Below are positions 23,965-33,305 of a DNA stretch of 64,000 nt, piece by piece. The first letter of the stretch is position 1; the number at the start of each line of letters is the position of its first letter. Made by a program: the position numbers and the translations under genes. The notes under the pieces are model-generated. The model did not search any database, was not told where the DNA came from, and saw nothing but the letters and a program-made list of their open reading frames with translations. Source of the DNA: Caulobacter sp. (GTDB taxonomy: Bacteria > Pseudomonadota > Alphaproteobacteria > Caulobacterales > Caulobacteraceae); the NCBI RefSeq assembly GCF_017744445.1, contig NZ_JAGIBH010000003.1, positions 1 to 64,000 on the forward strand, in the 5' to 3' direction.

Positions 23965-25310
23965 GGCGCCTCTCGTCCTCCTTGGCCGCGCGGCTGATCG
24001 TCTGGTTTGTGGCGGTCCAGTCGCTGGTCTCGGTGCTGGCCATGGCCGTCACGTTGTTCCTCTGGCGCCAGCCCGGCGACGAATACGCCTTCGCCCAGAT
24101 GCACCTGGAGGAGGTGGTCATGGCGGCGATCCGGCGCGAGCCCGACGGCCAGCTGGTGCTGGGCGAGACGCCGGCGCTGAAGGCCTTCCGCGCCGAGCGG
24201 CCGGACGTCGAGGTCGCGGCCTTGCACGGCGCGCGGATCCTGCCGGGCTCGTCGCCGGTGCTGGAGCAGGCCCTGCGCCGCCAGGGCGCGCCGGCCTTCA
24301 TCAGCGCCACCTTCGTCTTCAGCCAGGGGCCGCTGGCCGGCCAGACCGCGACGGCGACGATGCGCGGCGGGCCGTTCGGCGACATCGTGGTGGTCGGGGT
24401 CGGCAATCGGCTGCGGCTGGCCGACCTGCCGGCGCTGGGCCTCTATATGGGCGCCTATCTGGTGCGGGTGATGATCCTGGTGATGCTGGGCGCGGCGGTG
24501 GTGACGCCGTTCGTCATCGGCCGGGCGCTGGCGCCCCTGCAGCAGGCTGGGCGCGAGGCCGCCCGCATCGACATCCGCCGCCGCGACCTGCGCCTGCCGG
24601 TGGGCGAGGGCGTGCCCAGCGAGCTGGCCGGGCTGATCGGGGCCATCAATGCGGCGCTGGACCGTCTGGACCACGGCGTGCGCCGCCAGCAGCGCATCGC
24701 CGCCGAAGCCGCCCACGAGCTGCGCACGCCGCTGGCCGTACTGGCCGCCCGCATCGACAGCCAGCCGGTCTCCGACGACCAGCTGGCCATGCGTCGCGAC
24801 CTGGAGCGGATGCGGACCCTGGTCGACCAGCTGCTCTTGGTGGCGCGGCTGGAGATCGCCGACGCCCCGCGCGACGAGACCTTCGACCTGGTGGCCCTGG
24901 CCCGCGATGTGGTCGCCGACTGCACGCCGCTGGCCCTGGCGGGGGGCCGCGATCTGGCTTTGGTCCCCGACGTCGAGCGGCGCATGGTGCGCGGCAGCCG
25001 GCGCGTAGTCGAGGGCGCGCTGACCAACCTCGTGAACAACGCCATCCGGGCCGAGCCGGTCGGCGGGGCGGTGGAGGTGCGAGTGCCCGACGCCGACGAG
25101 CTGCGTGTCGTCGACCACGGGCCGGGCGTGCCGCCGCACGAGCGCGAGCTGGTCTTCGACCCGTTCTGGCGGCGCAATGACGACCATCCCGGCGCGGGTC
25201 TGGGCTTGGCGATCGTCAAGCAGGCGGCCGTGCTGCATGGCGGCCGGGCCTTCGTGGAGGACACGCCAGGTGGCGGCGCGACCTTCCGCCTGACGCTGGG
25301 CCAGGGGTAG
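23961..25310 (+). CDS. Sensor histidine kinase, partner of the OmpR-type regulator
   Basis: This 449-residue inner-membrane kinase has TM1 at about 10-32, a periplasmic sensor of about 130 residues, TM2 around residues 170-195, then HAMP and an H-box AAEAAHELRTPLAVLAARI. The ATPase domain has N-box LTNLVNNAIRAEP, G1 VVDHGPGVP, F-box FDPFWRR and G2 GAGLGLAIVKQ. It overlaps the regulator gene by four bases, so the pair is coupled. Confidence 0.93.
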   Translation: MRRLSSSLAARLIVWFVAVQSLVSVLAMAVTLFLWRQPGDEYAFAQMHLEEVVMAAIRREPDGQLVLGETPALKAFRAERPDVEVAALHGARILPGSSPVLEQALRRQGAPAFISATFVFSQGPLAGQTATATMRGGPFGDIVVVGVGNRLRLADLPALGLYMGAYLVRVMILVMLGAAVVTPFVIGRALAPLQQAGREAARIDIRRRDLRLPVGEGVPSELAGLIGAINAALDRLDHGVRRQQRIAAEAAHELRTPLAVLAARIDSQPVSDDQLAMRRDLERMRTLVDQLLLVARLEIADAPRDETFDLVALARDVVADCTPLALAGGRDLALVPDVERRMVRGSRRVVEGALTNLVNNAIRAEPVGGAVEVRVPDADELRVVDHGPGVPPHERELVFDPFWRRNDDHPGAGLGLAIVKQAAVLHGGRAFVEDTPGGGATFRLTLGQG

Positions 25311-25316
25311 GCGAAC

Positions 25317-25541
25317 CTACTTCTTGGCGTCCTTGACGGCGTCCTTCAGGTCGCCCTGCTTCACGTTGCCGGCGACCTTGTCCTTCTTGCCCTCGGCCTT
25401 GAGGTCGTCGTCGCCGATGACCTTGCCGACGCCGGACTCGACCTTGCCGACGGTCTCCTGCTTGCGGCCGGCTTCCTTGTCGCAGGCGGCCAGGCCCGAC
25501 AGGGCGGCGATCAGGGTCAGGGGGAGAAGAAGACGAGTCAT
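25317..25541 (-). CDS. CsbD-like small lipoprotein
   Basis: This 74-residue protein has a lipoprotein signal MTRLLLPLTLIAALSGLAAC (lipobox LAAC). A lysine- and glycine-rich CsbD-type body follows (ETVGKVESGVGKVIGDDDLK, AEGKKDKVAGNVKQ). CsbD proteins are stress-induced and of unclear function; lipid-anchored versions are frequent in alphaproteobacteria. I chose the ATG at 25541 so that the signal begins at the N-terminus. Confidence 0.8.
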   Translation of the reverse strand: MTRLLLPLTLIAALSGLAACDKEAGRKQETVGKVESGVGKVIGDDDLKAEGKKDKVAGNVKQGDLKDAVKDAKK

Positions 25542-25639
25542 GTTGGGCTCCGGTTGAACCTTCACAACGCAAGCGGGGCCGCTGACGATCCCTGATGTGA
25601 TCGTGTGGAACGACCTGGGCCGCGCCGAATTGACGCCGA

Positions 25640-26314
25640 ATGCACAAGACGCATCAGCTATTGAACCCTCGCACCGAAAGCTTTGCCCTGGCGGCGCTGC
25701 TGGGCCTGGGCGTGGCCCTGGCCGTGTTCCAGGACGTCGCCGACGACCAGGACGAGCCCGACGGCCAGGCGTCCGACTGGAAAATCCTCAAGGGGTTGCG
25801 GCGCGGCGGCGATCCGGCCCAGCCGGTCGGACCCGAATGGGTCAAGGATGGCCTGACCGAGCTGACCGCCGTGGCCGGCGTTACCGTGCTCGCTGGCGCG
25901 ACGGGCGTGGTTTCGGGCGGCCTCTTGATCGCCGGCAAGCGGCGCGAGGCGCTGGTGCTGACGGCGTCGTTCGCCGGGGCCCTGGCCCTGAGCGAGGGGC
26001 TCAAGAACCTTTTCAAGCGCGGACGCCCGCCGGCCGAGTACCGCGCCGCCGAGGCCGTGAACGAGAGCTTCCCCAGCGGTCACGCCCTGCTGTCGGCGGC
26101 GACCTTCCTGTCGCTGGCCTTTGTGGTGGCGGAGGGCGCGAAAGGTTCGGCGATGCGCGCCTACGCCCTGGCGTGCGGTGCGGCGGGCGCGGCGGCCGTC
26201 GGCTTCAGTCGCGTCTATCTTGGCGTCCATTGGGCCAATGACGTGCTGGGCGGATGGGCGGCCGGATCGGCCTGGGCGGCGACCTGCTGGCTGCTAGGCC
26301 ACCGCCGGGACTAG
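25640..26314 (+). CDS. PAP2-family membrane phosphatase
   Basis: This 224-residue integral membrane protein has the three acid-phosphatase motifs: KNLFKRGRP (KxxxxxxRP), PSGHALLSAAT (PSGH) and SRVYLGVHWANDVLGGW (SRxxxxxHxxxD). It probably dephosphorylates lipid phosphates such as phosphatidic acid or undecaprenyl pyrophosphate on the periplasmic side. It stands alone, between a divergent lipoprotein gene and a convergent peptidase gene. Confidence 0.92.
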   Translation: MHKTHQLLNPRTESFALAALLGLGVALAVFQDVADDQDEPDGQASDWKILKGLRRGGDPAQPVGPEWVKDGLTELTAVAGVTVLAGATGVVSGGLLIAGKRREALVLTASFAGALALSEGLKNLFKRGRPPAEYRAAEAVNESFPSGHALLSAATFLSLAFVVAEGAKGSAMRAYALACGAAGAAAVGFSRVYLGVHWANDVLGGWAAGSAWAATCWLLGHRRD

Positions 26315-26318
26315 ATCC

Positions 26319-28190
26319 CTATTTCGACGCTTCGGGCTCCGAGCCCAGCCACGCCTTGCGGAAGGCCAGCTGCGCGTCGGTGGGCTTCAGGTTGGCCTTC
26401 TCGAAGCGCACGACTTCCAGCGTCGGGTCGGCGGCGACCTTCAGCGGGGCCTCGCGCATCTGACCGCGCTGGACGAACTTGATGGTCGTGGCGTCGTCGG
26501 GCTTGAGGCGGTCAAGAGCGTCGGTCCAGTCGGCCTCATTGGCGAACTCGAAGCGGCCGATGCTGACGATGCGGTCGCCGACCTCCAGGCCGGCGGCGTA
26601 GAGCGGGCTGCCCGGGACCGGCGGGGCGTCCAGGATCAGCTCGGCGCCGTTGGCGCGGATGCGCGAGGCGCCCAGCCAGGCCTTCTTGGGCGCCTTCGGA
26701 CGCAGCTTCAGGCCGGCCTGCTCCAGCAGCGGGGCGAAGTCGGGCAGGGCCGAGCCTTCGATGCTGGCCTTGAAGAAGGTGTCGGCGAACTTCGTGTCGT
26801 TCGTGGTCTGGGCCAGGGCGGCGCGGATATCGGCCGGCTTGTAGGGTTTCTCCGGCGCGCCGTGGGTCTTCCACATGCGCTTCATGAAGTCGTCCAGGCT
26901 GAGCGGCTGCTTTCCTGCTTCTTGGGGGCGCCCACGCAGCTGTAGGTCCAGAGCCAGGCCGATGATCGCGCCGTACGGATAGTACGAGGTGAAGATGTTC
27001 GGATTGGTTGGGTCCAGCGCGGCGGCGGCGTCGACGAACGGCGCGCGCAGGCTCATTTCCTGCGGCGAGCCGTACAGGCGGCCGGGACCGGTGACGACGC
27101 CGTTCAGTGTGCCCGACAGCGCAGCCAGGTACTCGTCGGTGGTCGACTGGCCGGCGCGGCGGATCAAGAGCGGGCCGTAGTACTGGGTGAAGCCTTCGGC
27201 CAGCCACAGCGACGGGGTCGGGTTGGCCTTGGTGAAGTCGAACGGCTCCAGCTCGGCGGGGCGGATGCGCTCGACGTTCCAGGCGTGGAAGAACTCGTGG
27301 CTGGCCGTGCCCAGCTGGGCGAAGTTGGCGCGGAACAGCGAGCGCGGCTGGCTGATGAAGGTGGAGTTGCGGTGCTCCATGCCGTCGCCGGTGATCTGCG
27401 GCATATAGTCGGCGATGAAGGTGTAGGTCCCGTGGTCGAACTTGGGCAGCTCGCCGAACACCTTGATGTGCTCGGGCACGATCGCTTTGAGTTTGGCGAC
27501 GAACTTGTCGGCGTCCTCGTCCGTGCCGGGGTTATGCAGCGCCAGGCGGAAGGTGTAGTCGCGGCCCTGGTCGGTGACCTTCCACTCGCGCAGGGTGAAG
27601 GCGCTGATCTCGGTCGGGCTGTCCATGAAGTACTGCAGGTTCGGGGCCCAGTACGTGTCGGCCGCGCCGGCGACGACGGGTAGCTGGGTGGCGACCCGCC
27701 AGCTGGGATCGGCGCGCTTGAAGGCCACGCGGATCGGCTTGTCGTCATAACCGTCGGCCCACAGGAAGGTGGCGGGCATGTTCAGGTGCGCGTGGGTGGC
27801 GTCGACCTGGGAATAGGTGCCGTCGCCGCGGTCGGCGTACAGCGTGTAGGTGACCTTCACCGTGCCGTCGTGGCCGCTGACGGCCCAGCCGTAGGGATCG
27901 GTGCGCTCGACGGCCAGCGGCTTGCCGGCCCCGTCGACGGCGCTGACCTTGTAGACGTTCTTGGCGAACTCGTGGATCGCGTAGCGGCCGGGCGACGAGC
28001 GCGACATGTTCAGCCGCAGCGGGCCCTTCGGCGCGCCGCGATAGGTGGCGACGACCTGGGCCTCGTGGTGGGCGGCGTTCTCGAACGAGACCTCGTACTG
28101 GACGGGGGCGTTGGCGCCGGGATCGGCGGCCGCGTGGGCGGTGGTGGCCAGCAGGGCCAGGCCCGACAGGCCGAACAGAACTTTACGCAT
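26319..28190 (-). CDS. M61-family metallopeptidase (glycyl aminopeptidase-like) with PDZ domain
   Basis: This exported protease has 623 residues and a signal peptide MRKVLFGLSGLALLATTAHA. The catalytic zinc motif is SHEFFHAWNVERIRP (HExxH followed by the family's WN), with downstream LWLAEGFTQYYGPLL carrying the third ligand. The C-terminal part from about residue 510 contains a PDZ-like repeat (SPLYAAGLEVGDRIVSIG). M61 enzymes remove N-terminal glycine or alanine. The ribosome site is GGGGGAG. Confidence 0.93.
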   Translation of the reverse strand: MRKVLFGLSGLALLATTAHAAADPGANAPVQYEVSFENAAHHEAQVVATYRGAPKGPLRLNMSRSSPGRYAIHEFAKNVYKVSAVDGAGKPLAVERTDPYGWAVSGHDGTVKVTYTLYADRGDGTYSQVDATHAHLNMPATFLWADGYDDKPIRVAFKRADPSWRVATQLPVVAGAADTYWAPNLQYFMDSPTEISAFTLREWKVTDQGRDYTFRLALHNPGTDEDADKFVAKLKAIVPEHIKVFGELPKFDHGTYTFIADYMPQITGDGMEHRNSTFISQPRSLFRANFAQLGTASHEFFHAWNVERIRPAELEPFDFTKANPTPSLWLAEGFTQYYGPLLIRRAGQSTTDEYLAALSGTLNGVVTGPGRLYGSPQEMSLRAPFVDAAAALDPTNPNIFTSYYPYGAIIGLALDLQLRGRPQEAGKQPLSLDDFMKRMWKTHGAPEKPYKPADIRAALAQTTNDTKFADTFFKASIEGSALPDFAPLLEQAGLKLRPKAPKKAWLGASRIRANGAELILDAPPVPGSPLYAAGLEVGDRIVSIGRFEFANEADWTDALDRLKPDDATTIKFVQRGQMREAPLKVAADPTLEVVRFEKANLKPTDAQLAFRKAWLGSEPEASK

Positions 28191-28255
28191 GCGCTCCCCC
28201 GAAAAACGAAGGGCGCACCATGGCCAAGCCCGCGCGTCGCCGCAAGGCGGGGCGG

Positions 28256-28711
28256 TTAGCCTCGGCTGGCGGGCTTGCGGCGGCGGGGCACGCGGACCAC
28301 GGCTTCGCCATCCATGATCGGTTCTTCACCAACCAGGCCTTCGCAGCGCAGGGTGACGCGGGCGCTTTCCGGATCGATGGCCGCGACGGTGACACGGGCG
28401 GTGACCACGTCGCCGATCCGCACCGGCTTGTGGAAGGCCAGGGTCTGGCTGAGGTAGATCGAGCCGGCGCCGGGCAGGATGGTGCCGACGACCGCCGAGC
28501 CGAACGAGGCCGACAGCAGGCCGTGGGCGATGCGCCCGCGATAGGCCGTTTTGCTGGCGAAGGCCTCATCCATGTGGACGGGGTTGAAGTCGTCCGAGGC
28601 CTCGGCGAACAGGCCGATGCGCTCTTCGGTGACGGTGACCTGTTTCTCGGCGACCATCCCGACGGACAGTTCTTCCAGGATGTAGCCGCCGGAGGGGTGA
28701 CGTTCGATCAT
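28256..28711 (-). CDS. MaoC-like hydratase
   Basis: This 151-residue hot-dog-fold protein carries the hydratase-2 motif FAEASDDFNPVHMDEAFA (catalytic D/N and H) and GRIAHGLLSASF. Such enzymes hydrate enoyl-CoA to (R)-3-hydroxyacyl-CoA and may feed polyhydroxyalkanoate synthesis, but the substrate is not readable from sequence. It stands alone, 65 bases upstream of the divergent or neighbouring peptidase gene on the same strand. Confidence 0.88.
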   Translation of the reverse strand: MIERHPSGGYILEELSVGMVAEKQVTVTEERIGLFAEASDDFNPVHMDEAFASKTAYRGRIAHGLLSASFGSAVVGTILPGAGSIYLSQTLAFHKPVRIGDVVTARVTVAAIDPESARVTLRCEGLVGEEPIMDGEAVVRVPRRRKPASRG

Positions 28712-28775
28712 GTCCGGCGGTTACCGCTCACGGAAGGCGGTGGCCAGTAAAATCGGCATTTGCCCCCTCCCAATA

Positions 28776-28900
28776 CCGTTTTCCCGGCGAAAGCCGGGAC
28801 CCAGATTCAGCCTGAGCGGCTGGGCATGATCCGAGAGGTGCCCTGTCAACGGGTCCGGCGCTCAGGGCTCGATCTGGGCCCCGGCTTTCGCCGGGGAGGC
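28776..28900. repeat. Diverged paired palindromic repeat
   Basis: Inverted units with CCCGGCGAAAGCCGGG and the complementary right half. The layout is the same as in the CCCGCGAAAGCGGGG family, with compensatory C/G changes that keep the stem. It lies between MaoC and the Kef-type antiporter gene. Confidence 0.75.
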
Positions 28901-28909
28901 GGGTTTGGA

Positions 28910-30574
28910 TCAATGATGCCCCGCGCTCGCTGCCGGCTTCTTCTTCGGCGCGCGCGCCAGCATGCCCTTGGCGATCTCCTCCTCGCCGATCAGGGCGTGG
29001 GTGGCGCCGGTCTGCTTGAGCAGGGCGACGTCGGCGTCGGTATAGGCGCGGGCGATGATCTCGCACTGCGGATTGGCCACGCGGGCCTGCTCGATGATGC
29101 GGGCGGCCTCGAACGGGTTGGGCACGGCGACGAACAGGTGGGTGGCCTTGTCCAGGCCGGCCTTCAGCAGTACCTCGGGCTTGACCGCATTGCCGCCGAC
29201 CGTCTCGAAGCCGGCCTTGCGCAGGTCTTCCGCGCGCTCGGCGTCGTCCTCGATCACCACCAGTGGGGTCTTGCCTTTCAGGCCCTCGGCGACGGCCTTG
29301 CCGACGCGGCCATAGCCGATCAGCAGGGCGTGCGGCTTGGCGGCGGCCGGGATCGGCGGCTCGCCCGAGGCCTCGCGTTCCTTGGCGATCATCTTGGGCA
29401 GCAGGCGGTCCAGCCAGGCGAACAGCAGCGGATTGACCAGGATCGATAGGATGGCGCCGGCCAGGACGAGGTCGCGGCCGTCGTCGGGCAGCAGCTTCAG
29501 CGACACGCCCAGGCCGGCCAGGATGAACGAGAACTCGCCGATCTGGGCCAGGCTGACCGAGATGGTCAGGGCCGTGCTCATCGGGCGGCGGAAGGCCAGG
29601 ACGATGACCAGGGCGGCCAGCGACTTGCCGATGACGATAATGGCCAGGGTCGCCAGCACGGCGACGGGCTCGCGGATCAGCACCATCGGGTCGAACAGCA
29701 TGCCGATCGAGACGAAGAACAGCACGGCGAAGGCGTCGCGCAGCGGCAGGGTCTCGTTGGCGGCCTGTTGGCTGAGCTCGCTCTCGGCCATGATCATGCC
29801 GGCGAAGAAGGCCCCCAGGGCGAACGACACGCCAAACAGGGCCGCCGAGCCGAACGCGACGCCCAGCGCGATGGCCAGCACGGCCAGGCGGAACAGCTCG
29901 CGCGAGCCGGTGTGGGCGATGCGGTGCAGGATCCAGGGGATCACCCGGCGGCCGACGATCAGCATGAAGGCCACGAAGGCCACGACCTTGCCGATGGTCA
30001 TGGCGAAGGCCATGCCGACACCGCCGGTCTGATGCGCGGGGGCCTCTCCGCCCAGCACGCCCGACAGCGCCGGCAGCAGCACCAGGGCCAGCACCATGGC
30101 CAGGTCCTCGACGATCAGCCAGCCGACCGCGATCTTGCCGCGCCCGGTCTCGATCAGCCGCCGCTCTTGCAAGGCGCGCAGCAGCACCACGGTCGAGGCG
30201 ACCGACAGCGCCAGGCCGAACACCACGCCGGCGCCGACGCTCCAGCCCAGCGCCACGGCCAGGCCGAGGCCCATCACCGTCGCCGCCCCGATCTGCACGA
30301 CCGCGCCGGGGATGGCGATGTTCTTCACCGCCATAAGGTCCTTCAGCGAGAAGTGCAGGCCGACCCCGAACATCAGCAGGATCACGCCGATCTCGGCCAG
30401 CTGCGGGGCCAGTTCCTGGTCGGCGACATAGCCGGGCGTGAACGGCCCGACGAGCACGCCCGCCAGCAGGTAGCCAACTAGAACCGGCAGCTTCAGCCGG
30501 TTGGCGATGGCGCCGAAGACGAAGGCCAAACCCAGGCCCGCGACGATGGTGGCGATCAGCGAGGTGTGGTGCAA
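28910..30574 (-). CDS. YbaL/KefB-type cation:proton antiporter
   Basis: This 554-residue CPA2 exchanger has about 12 membrane segments (LVGYLLAGVLVGPFTPGYV, VILLMFGVGLHFSLKDLMAV) and a C-terminal TrkA-N/RCK nucleotide-binding domain (HALLIGYGRVGKAVAEGL). It probably moves K+ out against protons. The N-terminus aligns with E. coli YbaL if translation starts at the TTG at 30574, which has an excellent AAGGAG upstream; the frame opens farther up at 30658 without support. The tail is Lys/Ala-rich and ends in GHH. Confidence 0.9.
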   Translation of the reverse strand: MHHTSLIATIVAGLGLAFVFGAIANRLKLPVLVGYLLAGVLVGPFTPGYVADQELAPQLAEIGVILLMFGVGLHFSLKDLMAVKNIAIPGAVVQIGAATVMGLGLAVALGWSVGAGVVFGLALSVASTVVLLRALQERRLIETGRGKIAVGWLIVEDLAMVLALVLLPALSGVLGGEAPAHQTGGVGMAFAMTIGKVVAFVAFMLIVGRRVIPWILHRIAHTGSRELFRLAVLAIALGVAFGSAALFGVSFALGAFFAGMIMAESELSQQAANETLPLRDAFAVLFFVSIGMLFDPMVLIREPVAVLATLAIIVIGKSLAALVIVLAFRRPMSTALTISVSLAQIGEFSFILAGLGVSLKLLPDDGRDLVLAGAILSILVNPLLFAWLDRLLPKMIAKEREASGEPPIPAAAKPHALLIGYGRVGKAVAEGLKGKTPLVVIEDDAERAEDLRKAGFETVGGNAVKPEVLLKAGLDKATHLFVAVPNPFEAARIIEQARVANPQCEIIARAYTDADVALLKQTGATHALIGEEEIAKGMLARAPKKKPAASAGHH

Positions 30575-30645
30575 AGGCTCTCCTTGACGATCAGCTTTTT
30601 CGGGCGTACTCAACCAATATGGGTGATAAAACCCAGGTACGCCAG

Positions 30646-30894
30646 ATGCCGCACGCAAAAATTCTCCTTCCGGCCCAGTGCCGGGCCGCCCGGGGACTAA
30701 TCAATTGGTCCCAGGGAGAGCTCGCCGACAAGGCGGGCGTGTCGCGCAGCACGGTCAAGGACTTCGAGACCGAGCGCCACGCCTTGCACCATAGCACCGA
30801 ACGCCTCCTGATCGACGCGATCGAGGCTGGCGGGGTGTCCTTGATCGTGGCGGACGAGGCTGGACCGGGCGTGCGGCTGAAGCGACCGGTTTAA
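30646..30894 (+). CDS. XRE-type helix-turn-helix protein
   Basis: This 82-residue protein is essentially one HTH: LLPAQCRAARGLINWSQGEL, ADKAGVSRSTVKDFETERH. Small proteins starting PAQCRAAR are common, usually as orphan regulators. The start is either the ATG at 30646 or the one at 30619; neither has a clear ribosome site. It sits between two divergent Kef-type antiporter genes, so it might control one or both. Confidence 0.8.
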   Translation: MPHAKILLPAQCRAARGLINWSQGELADKAGVSRSTVKDFETERHALHHSTERLLIDAIEAGGVSLIVADEAGPGVRLKRPV

Positions 30895-30966
30895 GGACGC
30901 CGAGCGCGTCAGGCGAAGTGTGGGCGGTTCGCCGCCCGGACGCGCGACAAACGAAAGAGAGGGGCA

Positions 30967-32766
30967 GTGGCGCACGAGGTTTCACCAGAGAGCTACAAGG
31001 ACCTGGTCCTGTTCCTGGCGACCGCCGGCATCGTCGCGCCGATCTTCAAGCGCCTGAAGATCAATCCCATCCTGGGCTACCTGCTGGCCGGGGTGATCCT
31101 CGGACCCTTTGGTCTAGGTCGCTTCATCCACGTCGCGCCCTGGCTCGATTACTTCACCGTCGACAACCCCGACGAAATCGCCCAGCTGGCCGAGTTCGGG
31201 GTGGTGTTCCTGCTGTTCATGATCGGGCTGGAGCTGTCGTGGGAGCGCCTGCGCCTGATGCGCAAATGGGTGTTCGGCCTGGGCGCGATCCAGGTGATCG
31301 GCTGCTCGCTGGCCCTGGGCGCCGGGGCCATGGCGCTAGGCCAGAACCCGGTGGCGGCCCTGACCCTGGGCGCGGCCCTGACCCTGTCCTCGACCGCCAT
31401 CGCCGTGCCGGTGCTGGCCGAGCGTCGCCGCCTGCACTCGGAAGCCGGCCGCGCCACCTTCTCGGTGCTGCTGTTTCAGGATCTGGCGGTCGCCCCGATC
31501 CTGATCACCCTGGCCATACTGGGCCGCGGCAATGGCGCCTTCCAGCTGAAGGACCTGCTGGCCCTGGCGCCCGCCGCCATCGGCCTGGCCGCCATCGTCC
31601 TGGTCGGGCGCCTGGCCCTGCGGCCGATGCTGAAGTCCGTCGCCAAGGCCAAGAGCGAAGAGATGTTCATGGCCGCCTGCCTGCTGGTGATCATCGGCGC
31701 GGGCATGGTCGCCGCCCTGTCGGGCCTGTCGATGGCGCTGGGCGCCTTCGTGGCCGGCGTGCTGCTGGCCGAGACCGAGTATCGCCACGAGGTCGAGGTC
31801 AAGATCGAGCCGTTCAAGGGGCTGCTGCTGAGCCTGTTCTTCGTGTCGCTGGGCATCCGTCTGGACCTGTCCTTGCTGGCCGCCCAGCCGGGCGCGATCC
31901 TGGCCACGGCCGTGGGCCTGCTGTTGCTGAAGACCAGCGTGGTGTTCGGCAGCGGCCTCCTCATGGGCCTGAACAAGCGCGCGGCGATCGAGGCGGCCCT
32001 GATCCTGGCGGCCGGCGGCGAGTTCGCCTTCGTCTTGCTGGACAACGCCATGAGCGCCCAGGTCGTCTCGCCCGCCATCGGCCAGGCGGTGCTGGTCTCG
32101 GCCACCCTGACCATGTTCCTGATCCCCGGCTTGGCGGCGCTGGGCGGGTATCTGGGCCGCAAGAGCGCGCCGCTGCCGGTCAGCGAGGCCCCGCCCTCTA
32201 CCGAGCTCGAGCCCGACCGCGTGGGCCCCGAGCCGGCCGGCCAGGTGCTGGTCATCGGCTATGGCCGCGTCGGCAAGCTGGTCGGCGACATGCTGGGCCG
32301 CCACGAGCTGTCGTGGATCGCCGTCGAGCGCGACGCCCGCCTGGTCGAGCAGGGCCGGCGCGACGGCGCCCGCATCTATTACGGCGACGCCTCGCGCATC
32401 GAGCTGCTGGAGCGCTGCGGCCTGGCCACGGCCAAGGCAGTGGTCGTGACCATGGACGCCTTCGAGGTCGCCGAGGCCGTGGTCGCCGCCGCCCGCGGCG
32501 AGCGTCCCGACGTACCGATCGTGGTCCGCGCCCGCGACGCCCGCCACGCCGCCCGCCTGTACGAACTGGGCGCCACCGACGCGGTGCCCGAGACCATTGA
32601 GGCCTCCCTCCAGCTCTCGGAAGCGGTGCTGGTCGACATCGGCGTGCCGATGGGACTGGTCATCGCCTCGATCCACGAGCGCCGCGACGAGTACCGCAAG
32701 GTGCTGAACCGTCCGGATGCGCTGGGTGGACGGCGCCGGCGGTTGCGCGACGCGACGCTGCGGTAG
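30967..32766 (+). CDS. KefC-type cation:proton antiporter
   Basis: This 599-residue CPA2 exchanger has about 12 membrane segments (NPILGYLLAGVILGPFGLGR, VVFLLFMIGLELSWERLRLM, LAAGGEFAFVLLDNAMS) and a TrkA-N domain (VLVIGYGRVGKLVGDMLGR). It belongs to a different subgroup from the YbaL-like neighbour at 28910-30574, so the two are not recent duplicates. GTG start with GAGAGGGGCA. It probably carries out K+/H+ exchange under electrophile or pH stress. Confidence 0.9.
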   Translation: MAHEVSPESYKDLVLFLATAGIVAPIFKRLKINPILGYLLAGVILGPFGLGRFIHVAPWLDYFTVDNPDEIAQLAEFGVVFLLFMIGLELSWERLRLMRKWVFGLGAIQVIGCSLALGAGAMALGQNPVAALTLGAALTLSSTAIAVPVLAERRRLHSEAGRATFSVLLFQDLAVAPILITLAILGRGNGAFQLKDLLALAPAAIGLAAIVLVGRLALRPMLKSVAKAKSEEMFMAACLLVIIGAGMVAALSGLSMALGAFVAGVLLAETEYRHEVEVKIEPFKGLLLSLFFVSLGIRLDLSLLAAQPGAILATAVGLLLLKTSVVFGSGLLMGLNKRAAIEAALILAAGGEFAFVLLDNAMSAQVVSPAIGQAVLVSATLTMFLIPGLAALGGYLGRKSAPLPVSEAPPSTELEPDRVGPEPAGQVLVIGYGRVGKLVGDMLGRHELSWIAVERDARLVEQGRRDGARIYYGDASRIELLERCGLATAKAVVVTMDAFEVAEAVVAAARGERPDVPIVVRARDARHAARLYELGATDAVPETIEASLQLSEAVLVDIGVPMGLVIASIHERRDEYRKVLNRPDALGGRRRRLRDATLR

Positions 32767-32779
32767 TTAGGAGTTCCCC

Positions 32780-33127
32780 ATGATCGAACGTATCGGCAAG
32801 GCCCAACGTTGGAGCGACGCGGTCGCCGCCCATGGCCTGGTGTTCCTGGCCGGCCATGTGGCCGAGGAGACGCGCGGGCAGTCGGTCTTCGTTCAGACGC
32901 AGGAAGTGCTGGCCCAGATCGACGACACCCTGGCCCAGGCCGGGGTGACCAAGGCCGCGCTGGTCAGCGTCACCATCTACCTGGCCGACATCGCCGGCTT
33001 CGACGAGATGAACCGCGCCTGGGACGCCTGGGTTGATACCGACAACCCGCCGGCGCGGGCGACGGTGGAGTCGCGCCTGGCCCGGCCGGACTACGCGGTC
33101 GAAATCGTCGGGGTGGCGGCGCGCTAG
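32780..33127 (+). CDS. RidA-family protein
   Basis: This 115-residue YjgF/RidA-type protein shows VFLAGHVAEE, VTIYLADIAGFDEMNRAWDAW and PARATVESRLARPDYAVEI. The arginine in RATVE is the conserved imine-deaminase residue. RidA removes reactive enamine/imine intermediates, such as those from serine dehydratase; closely related subgroups have unknown substrates. The ribosome site is GGAG before the ATG, 13 bases after the antiporter stop. Confidence 0.88.
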   Translation: MIERIGKAQRWSDAVAAHGLVFLAGHVAEETRGQSVFVQTQEVLAQIDDTLAQAGVTKAALVSVTIYLADIAGFDEMNRAWDAWVDTDNPPARATVESRLARPDYAVEIVGVAAR

Positions 33128-33160
33128 GCGGTCGATACTCAGCTCTGAACCACCCAAACC

Positions 33161-33268
33161 CGATCATCCCCGCGAAAGCGGGGACCCAAGCTGACTTTCA
33201 GGATGATGTGAGACCGAGCTCAAGCCCGCTGACTCGGCTTGGGTCCCCGCTTTCGCGGGGATAGTCGG
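33161..33268. repeat. Paired CCCGCGAAAGCGGGG repeat, copy 3
   Basis: Full paired element closely similar to copies at 7608 and 14381, located between the convergent RidA and MarR genes. Confidence 0.85.
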
Positions 33269-33305
33269 TGATGGGGATAAGCTTCTAGCTTAGTGTCGAT
33301 CCGCG

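Noticed and set aside
28776..28900. Palindromes as rho-independent terminators
   Set aside because: No T-tract after the stems on either strand; they match the dispersed repeat family.
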